A DNA stretch of 55,500 nucleotides from Bacteroidetes bacterium HGW-Bacteroidetes-4. GTDB lineage: Bacteria > Bacteroidota > Bacteroidia > Bacteroidales > SZUA-534. The position numbers and the translations under genes were made by a program. Every line of letters begins with the position of its first letter. Position 1 is the first letter of the stretch. The DNA is taken from assembly GCA_002840905.1 (NCBI GenBank), contig PHDD01000024.1, positions 1 through 55,500 of the forward strand, in the 5' to 3' direction. The notes under the pieces are model-generated. The model was not told where the DNA came from. It saw only the letters and a program-made list of their open reading frames with translations, and did no database searches. Below, in pieces: positions 51,235 to 55,500 of the stretch.

Positions 51235-51524
51235 CAGTCTTTTTGTGATAAGAGCTGGCGGTTCTGGCCATCAAGGCTCATGTAGAAATCCAGCACATTG
51301 CCCCGGTTATCGTAAAACTTATCGAGCAGATGTGCGCCCATGCTCTTTCCCCATATTTTAAGAAACAATTCGGCCAACTCCTTTTGCGATGCCTGAATCA
51401 TTTCCTGCACTTTCCGGCCATCGAAAGGGATGGATGAATAACCGTTTTTCTCATAGAAGCTTTTTATCCTGTTGTCGAGATAATAAAGCTTTGAGACCGT
51501 ATTTGGATGCAATGTTGTTGCCAT
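51231..51524 (-). CDS. 97-aa hypothetical protein of the replication module
   Basis: From ATG 51524 (MATTLHPNTVSKLYYLDNR) it is a helical protein with FDGRKVQEMIQASQKELAELFLKIWGKSMG. It has no known domain. Its stop overlaps the primase start (ATGA), so it is co-translated with primase and may be a primase accessory. The longer ORF start at 51593 crosses the terminator and is unlikely. Confidence 0.6.
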   Translation of the reverse strand: MATTLHPNTVSKLYYLDNRIKSFYEKNGYSSIPFDGRKVQEMIQASQKELAELFLKIWGKSMGAHLLDKFYDNRGNVLDFYMSLDGQNRQLLSQKDW

Positions 51525-51548
51525 AATTGTCAATCTAAGTTTGAATAC

Positions 51549-51583
51549 AAAAAAAGTGATGGGGCTGCCCTTGTACAGCCCCA
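51549..51583 (-). terminator. Intrinsic terminator before the 97-aa gene
   Basis: TGGGGCTG (51560-51567) and CAGCCCCA (51576-51583) form a perfect 8-bp stem with an 8-nt loop. Read leftward it is followed by a run of T (51549-51555 on the other strand). It ends the small-gene transcript at 51596 and sets the primase operon apart. Confidence 0.88.
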
Positions 51584-51595
51584 CCGGAACCATTG

Positions 51596-51931
51596 CTATC
51601 CGTCAAGGGTGGTTACTAATTGCTTTAATTCCTTGTTGCTGATGGGATGAAAGAAGGTTTGCAGCTTTAAATCCATTGCCACCGTCAGCTCGATGCGTGC
51701 CATGATGCTGTCCCTCCAGTTGGGCAGTACGTACACGGCATGGCTCTTTTTAAGCAGTTCTACCCTGTTGCTTAGGGTATCCGACCAGCTCATCTTAGAA
51801 AAAGCCATTTCCGATGGGTTTACCACTGCACACTTCAATGATTTGAGCCGGGCTTTTACTTTTTCGGTGTCAACACAGCTATCCTTTTCATCATCGGGGT
51901 TGTCAACCCCACAGATATAAATTGTTGCCAT
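51596..51931 (-). CDS. DUF4406-like / nucleoside-deoxyribosyltransferase-fold protein
   Basis: The 111-aa protein starts MATIYICGVDNPDDEKD and has VVNPSEMAFSKMSWSDTLSNR, then SHAVYVLPNWRDSIMARIEL. This matches the DUF4406 layout (strand with IYI.G, a central NP, and a final LPNW..S..A..E). Such proteins occur on phages and elements of Bacteroidetes, possibly in nucleotide metabolism. It is followed by a strong terminator. Confidence 0.7.
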   Translation of the reverse strand: MATIYICGVDNPDDEKDSCVDTEKVKARLKSLKCAVVNPSEMAFSKMSWSDTLSNRVELLKKSHAVYVLPNWRDSIMARIELTVAMDLKLQTFFHPISNKELKQLVTTLDG

Positions 51932-51939
51932 AATCAATG

Positions 51940-52086
51940 CTATTTTGTTAGATTTAAAAACCTGCAAAACTTATTCTCCGGTACTGACTGAATGTGCGAC
52001 CGTTTTTTCATGAAGAGCTTTACCAGCGAAAGCCTTACTATCTGTTTGCCGTCTTTTTCCTCCCTTAGTTTCTGCGCTTTTTTCAT
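51940..52086 (-). CDS. 48-aa basic hypothetical protein
   Basis: From ATG 52086 (MKKAQKLREEKDGKQ) it encodes a lysine- and arginine-rich small protein ending FCRFLNLTK. It is 8 nt from the DUF4406-like gene and 22 nt from the excisionase-like gene, so it fits an operon. I see no family. Nucleic-acid binding is plausible given the charge. Confidence 0.4.
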   Translation of the reverse strand: MKKAQKLREEKDGKQIVRLSLVKLFMKKRSHIQSVPENKFCRFLNLTK

Positions 52087-52108
52087 AGATTTGGTGCTAT
52101 AAGACCAA

Positions 52109-52411
52109 TTACACGTTCTGACGCAGTTCATCCATAGTCGCATGACGACCGGATTTTATCCACTCCCGTATTTCGTCCAGTTTGAAAAGCAGAATCTTTC
52201 CACCCGGCTTGTAAAAGGGGATTTGTCTGTTATGCACCCTTGCATAAATTGTCTTGATACTTTCGCCTAATAAATCGGCCAGCTCATTTGCGTTCAGGTA
52301 GTCGTAACCTGAAACCGCCTTACGTTGCACCTGAAGAAGTTCCGCTACCTGTTTGTTGAGTAGTTCAAGGTTCCTTAAAGCCGCTGCATTGATGTTCTTT
52401 TGTTCGTCCAT
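52109..52411 (-). CDS. Excisionase-like helix-turn-helix protein
   Basis: The 100-aa protein has a helical N-terminal part (1-35), then YLNANELADLLGESIKTIYARVHNRQIPFYKPGGKILLFKLDEIREW. This is the winged HTH_17 / MerR-type fold of excisionase-like proteins of Bacteroidetes elements. It probably controls replication or helps excision with the integrase at 53828. It is first in a small leftward operon. The 52412-52633 gap has no further gene. Confidence 0.8.
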   Translation of the reverse strand: MDEQKNINAAALRNLELLNKQVAELLQVQRKAVSGYDYLNANELADLLGESIKTIYARVHNRQIPFYKPGGKILLFKLDEIREWIKSGRHATMDELRQNV

Positions 52412-52633
52412 ATTTGATGTGTTTTTTGAACCAAATTCTGGGACAATTTTAAGTCACCAATGCAGTAATTTCCGTCGTCGGACTGTCCGATATTTTAAAG
52501 AAAAATCATATCCTTTTGATATTGTGATTTATACAAATGGTCTTTTGAGCCTCAAAACCCGTTTCCCCTGAAAAGTGTCGGATAATGAAAACTGCACCAA
52601 ATAGCGATAAATGGTAATTGGCCTTTGAAATTG

Positions 52634-53629
52634 CTAATTGGTAATCAAATTCAGTATCTCTTCGTCGATGTCCCCGGTGGGCAATTTGCTCTTTTGGAAA
52701 TGGAGCCGGATGGTCTCCAAATCGGCCAACAGCTTTTTGTCCTCTTTCACGAACGGAGCTTTGGATACCAACTTGTAGAAGTAAGATTTTTTGTAGTCCT
52801 CAAGGTCATTTCGGTTCACAATTAGCAAAAAGCGTGTCATCATTGCCGCATCAATATGCAGCCTGAGTTTCATTCCCATGAGCCGAAAAAGGAAGTAAGC
52901 CCAAAGTACTTGCTGGGAGCTGGTGAGTTTAAGGATTTCCTCCAGTGCCTTGGGTGTGTTGTGCAGGGTGTTGTCAAATGAGTTGTCGAGGGCAAAGCTG
53001 ATAATGTCCTTAGTATTGAAATATTTGAGGAATTGGGTTTTGCCGTAGTAGTCGCAAAAGAAGTCGTAGTAACATTGGGGGTCTGTGGTGGTCAAATCCA
53101 GAAAAGGTGAGTAATAGTAGATTTCTAAATCACGGAGCTGGATGGATTTTTGCTTGAAGGTGAAGATGTCGTGGAAGGAAAATGACTTTCTTCCGGGAAG
53201 AATCCAAATTAGCAACCTGTTAAAGCGGATGTATAGCTTGCCAATCTGTTGGTAGCACAGTTCGCCTTCATTGTTAAAGACTTTCAGTTTCTTCAGGAAG
53301 GTGTTTTTGGGCAAAAAGGGCAGCGAGTAGTATTTCTCCTCGATGTGGACAAATCGCTGCGTGTGCTGCATCTGTTCACGCATTTGCAGGGCTTTTTGGA
53401 TAAGGGTGCTGATGTCATCGGATAATACCAAATAGTTGTAATCGAAAAGTTTCATCAATTCGGTGGGAAACGGAGCCGTTGGCAGATGGGTCATTCTCTC
53501 AATCAGGTCATCCATGTTCGATTCCCACACCAATGATTGCTTCGCTTTTTTGTAGCCTTGCAGCATCTTCTCAAATGCTGTAAGGCTATCCCTTTCAAAA
53601 TTCTCTGTTGTCATTTCTCTTTGATTCAT
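52634..53629 (-). CDS. 331-aa hypothetical protein beside the integrase
   Basis: From ATG 53629 (MNQREMTTENFERD) the protein is largely helical and charged with many aromatic residues (YYYSPFLDLTT, YYDFFCDYYGKTQFL). I do not recognise a domain and see no membrane helix. It lies between the integrase and the excisionase-like gene on the same strand with its own upstream gap. Such long helical proteins are common unknowns in Bacteroidetes elements. The longer start at 53752 adds a low-quality extension. Confidence 0.65.
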   Translation of the reverse strand: MNQREMTTENFERDSLTAFEKMLQGYKKAKQSLVWESNMDDLIERMTHLPTAPFPTELMKLFDYNYLVLSDDISTLIQKALQMREQMQHTQRFVHIEEKYYSLPFLPKNTFLKKLKVFNNEGELCYQQIGKLYIRFNRLLIWILPGRKSFSFHDIFTFKQKSIQLRDLEIYYYSPFLDLTTTDPQCYYDFFCDYYGKTQFLKYFNTKDIISFALDNSFDNTLHNTPKALEEILKLTSSQQVLWAYFLFRLMGMKLRLHIDAAMMTRFLLIVNRNDLEDYKKSYFYKLVSKAPFVKEDKKLLADLETIRLHFQKSKLPTGDIDEEILNLITN

Positions 53630-53785
53630 AAGCTTAATTTCTTTTTTTAAAATGTTAAAATATTCACTTATGAGTATAGTTCTAACGGCGGTGAATTGGT
53701 GTAATTGAGCCGCACTTTTTTTGGCTTTGTTAATAACTTTTATTCGTATCAATGGCCGATGGATAGGGCAATGCAGAAAGGGATT

Positions 53786-53822
53786 GAAAAAGAAAGGCTT
53801 CCGTTTTTACGTGGAAGCCTTT
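53786..53822 (-). terminator. Intrinsic terminator of the integrase gene
   Basis: AAAGGCTTCC (53793-53802) and GGAAGCCTTT (53813-53822) make a perfect 10-bp stem with a 10-nt loop, followed leftward by TTTCTTTTTC. It lies 5 nt after the integrase stop. Confidence 0.9.
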
Positions 53823-53827
53823 GAGGA

Positions 53828-55072
53828 TTATTTCTTGAATGCCGTTAGGTGTTTGGCAATTTCTAATTTGTGGTCGTTCTCAAAGCTGTCGAGGTAGGTC
53901 TCTGTAATTTTCAGGTTGCTATGCCCTAAGCTTTCACTAATGAACTCTGTTGAAACGCCAGAGCGTTTTAGAATGGTTGCGAAACTATGGCGAGCTGTAT
54001 AAGTGGTGAGGTGTTTATCAATTTCTAATTTCGTTCCAATTTTTTGAATGTAAACATTGGTTTTGCGAACCCTCCAAGCAATTTTGTACACCTTTTGTTT
54101 ATGCGTTAAACCGTCTTGGATGACCGGGAAGACGTAATTGTCAGGGGATTTGTCCTTATTTCCTTGTCTTTCAATGATTTCCCTAATGTCCTGAGTAAGG
54201 GGAACCGTAATCGGTCTTTTCACCGCTGACGAGTGCTCAGTCTTCTTCCGAATAAAAGTTATAAAATCCTTTCCAATATCTTGATATTTAAGATGACACA
54301 TGTCAACCATATTGATACCATTACACAGGTACGTGAAGAACCAATAATCTTTAGCTTCCTCCTCTTGTGAATATGGTTCTGGTCGATAGTTGTAAATCTT
54401 TTCAATCTCGTTAAGCTTTAAAGACCGTTTCGTGGTGACATACTGGGGAGCTAAATATTTGTGTCTTCCGAAAGGATATATGGTTGTTGGGATACTGTTT
54501 TCCTTATGAGCCATGATAAAGATGCTTCTTAGGCTGGCAACATACCGGTAATAGGTGCTTGGCCGAATTCCTTTATCCCTCATGAATTGCTCAAACTCCT
54601 GAAGTTTAGCTATGGTGACTTCTTTGAAATCTAGGTTTTTCTCCCTTTTGAAAAATTGTTGCAGTGAAGTTTTCAAGGGCTTGGCAGATTTGTCACCGTA
54701 GCCATTTATTGACGCAGCGTTAATCTTAATATCCAAGTAGTGAAATACATTCTTTTTATCTGAGCCGCTAATACCCATATTAGTTTTAAATTCTTCAAAG
54801 GAGAAGTCATTATTCATTGCCTTTATGACCTTCTGAGCCTTTTCCTCAATCAATGAAAACTCAATTTGAATCTCTTTATACTCTCCTCTGGGTTTGGGTG
54901 AGGTGATTTTCTCAAACTCCTCCTCGGTGAATTCATATACCCGGTTTTTGTTGTCGATGTTATAATACATCTGCTTCCTATCGTGCGTTAAACGGAGCTT
55001 CACAGGGTATTTGCCATTTTTCTTTTGCCGTTTTTTGAAAAGCACGATTGCTGTGCTAACTTTGGTAGACAT
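53828..55072 (-). CDS. int: Tyrosine site-specific recombinase (integrase)
   Basis: The 414-aa enzyme integrates and excises the element. From ATG 55072 (MSTKVSTAIVLFKKRQ) it has the Bacteroidetes arm-binding domain, a SAM-like core-binding domain and the catalytic domain with R361 (TARHSFA), H384 (LGH) and the nucleophile Y393 (TETYLDSF). The first Arg box reads YLCNGINMVDMCHLKY and lacks the usual arginine, as in some CTnDOT-type integrases. It is the outermost gene of the right end and points inward. The att site should lie to its right. Confidence 0.9.
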   Translation of the reverse strand: MSTKVSTAIVLFKKRQKKNGKYPVKLRLTHDRKQMYYNIDNKNRVYEFTEEEFEKITSPKPRGEYKEIQIEFSLIEEKAQKVIKAMNNDFSFEEFKTNMGISGSDKKNVFHYLDIKINAASINGYGDKSAKPLKTSLQQFFKREKNLDFKEVTIAKLQEFEQFMRDKGIRPSTYYRYVASLRSIFIMAHKENSIPTTIYPFGRHKYLAPQYVTTKRSLKLNEIEKIYNYRPEPYSQEEEAKDYWFFTYLCNGINMVDMCHLKYQDIGKDFITFIRKKTEHSSAVKRPITVPLTQDIREIIERQGNKDKSPDNYVFPVIQDGLTHKQKVYKIAWRVRKTNVYIQKIGTKLEIDKHLTTYTARHSFATILKRSGVSTEFISESLGHSNLKITETYLDSFENDHKLEIAKHLTAFKK

Positions 55073-55500
55073 AACTGAAAAGTAATTTTTGGTTATACAT
55101 TCAATCTTTGTATGGCAGATTTCTATGGTTGTTCTCCAAAACATGTACCATGAAATTTGCCATACTTTTGTACTCCAAAACTAGAAAAATGCGGTATTAT
55201 ATCAAAATCAGAATCTCGGTAAACTGTTGAAAACTAACCAAATCAAAGCAAATGGTAACAAATGAAAACAGGGCTACGGTTAATATACGTAACCGTTGTG
55301 CTTTATTGTAGGGCTTCCAAAAAATAAACGGATATTTTTACGGTAACATATATTTCGAGATTTAAACTTTGATTTTAACATTTATAGATTTCCGGTAGAT
55401 TAGTATTTTAATAAATTCACTGACTTATTTTTCACGAAGAGAACCGGCTAAGTTCAGAGCCAACCCGTGAGTTTTGTTTCGTTCTGCTAATCTTTACCAA
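55073..55500. other. Right flank upstream of integrase, candidate attachment region
   Basis: No gene is visible. CAAAT recurs at 10-bp spacing (55239, 55249, 55259). ACGGTTA (55276-55282), 7 bp, then TAACCGT (55290-55296) form a perfect inverted repeat with a spacer like the overlap region of tyrosine recombinase core sites. ACGGTAAC recurs at 55340. ATATACGTAACCGT (55283-55296) matches 13 of 14 bases at 3296-3309. These may be integrase sites, but the attachment-site pair is not proven. Confidence 0.35.

Noticed and set aside
1-55500. CRISPR arrays, rRNA and tRNA genes
   Set aside because: No regular direct repeats with unique spacers and no tRNA- or rRNA-like stretches were seen by eye; short or degenerate ones could be missed.

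Overview
The window reads as Bacteroidota DNA. Pointers are Bacteroides-type proteins (a DUF4248-like protein, a tyrosine integrase with a YxARHS box, Bacteroidetes-style Fur regulators, a CusCBA-type operon preceded by a VPHHHH protein) and the general absence of strong Shine-Dalgarno sites. It is almost entirely accessory DNA: a defence island on the left, then a large integrated element whose integrase is the last gene on the right.

Region 1 (1-7600, AT-rich). A BcgI-like (type IIB) restriction-modification pair comes first: a fused nuclease-methyltransferase, apparently cut by an in-frame stop, and a specificity subunit. A long attC-like inverted repeat follows. Next is a bacterial ubiquitin-like conjugation operon on the minus strand: a 41-aa basic protein, a Ubl, an E2-fold protein with no cysteine, and a JAB-E1 fusion. 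Diverging from it across a 9+9 bp palindrome is a three-gene operon of a sigma-like factor, a 113-aa protein and an ImmA/IrrE metallopeptidase.

Region 2 (7630-29374, visibly GC-richer, all minus strand, tightly packed). This is a virus-like block: endolysin, holin-like protein, TM/coiled-coil protein, RecA-fold ATPase, lysine-rich protein, LPD1-like zinc metallopeptidase, Strawberry-notch helicase, DNA methylase, repeat-rich spike, TM-anchored transglycosylase-like protein, several TM or beta-rich unknowns, an 852-aa LEA/transglutaminase/TM protein, a J-domain protein and a DUF4248-like protein. I see no terminase, portal, tape measure or tail sheath, and no relaxase or VirB4/TraG. The best working idea is a large tailless, possibly membrane-containing, integrated virus of Bacteroidota that is not clearly described. 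The capsid assignment is inference.

Region 3 (29786-47655, AT-rich again, minus strand) is cargo. It holds a metal-efflux cluster (CzcD-like CDF, YnfA-like protein, HMA-CDF protein, CusCBA/CzcCBA-type RND system, two Fur paralogues and His-rich or Cys-rich accessory proteins). It also holds a type III restriction-modification operon (XRE-Mod-Res) with an AAA ATPase plus DUF4276 pair set between mod and res, a layout that resembles a PARIS-like guard module.

Region 4 (47781-55072) is the replication and integration module: an array of about eleven TAAAGTAAC-type repeats (candidate origin or operator), a 1038-aa primase-helicase, small accessory genes, an excisionase-like HTH protein and the tyrosine integrase. 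Four convincing intrinsic terminators lie in regions 2 and 4. The cargo appears to sit between the structural and replication modules of one element.

Two cross-cutting signals stand out. A 62-bp leader element, encoding a MKRA...EFH.A peptide, occurs with identical internal spacing in the virion block and in the metal cargo, each time directly in front of a gene. A 13-residue K[LI]RAKAI motif is shared by three otherwise unrelated DNA-processing proteins.
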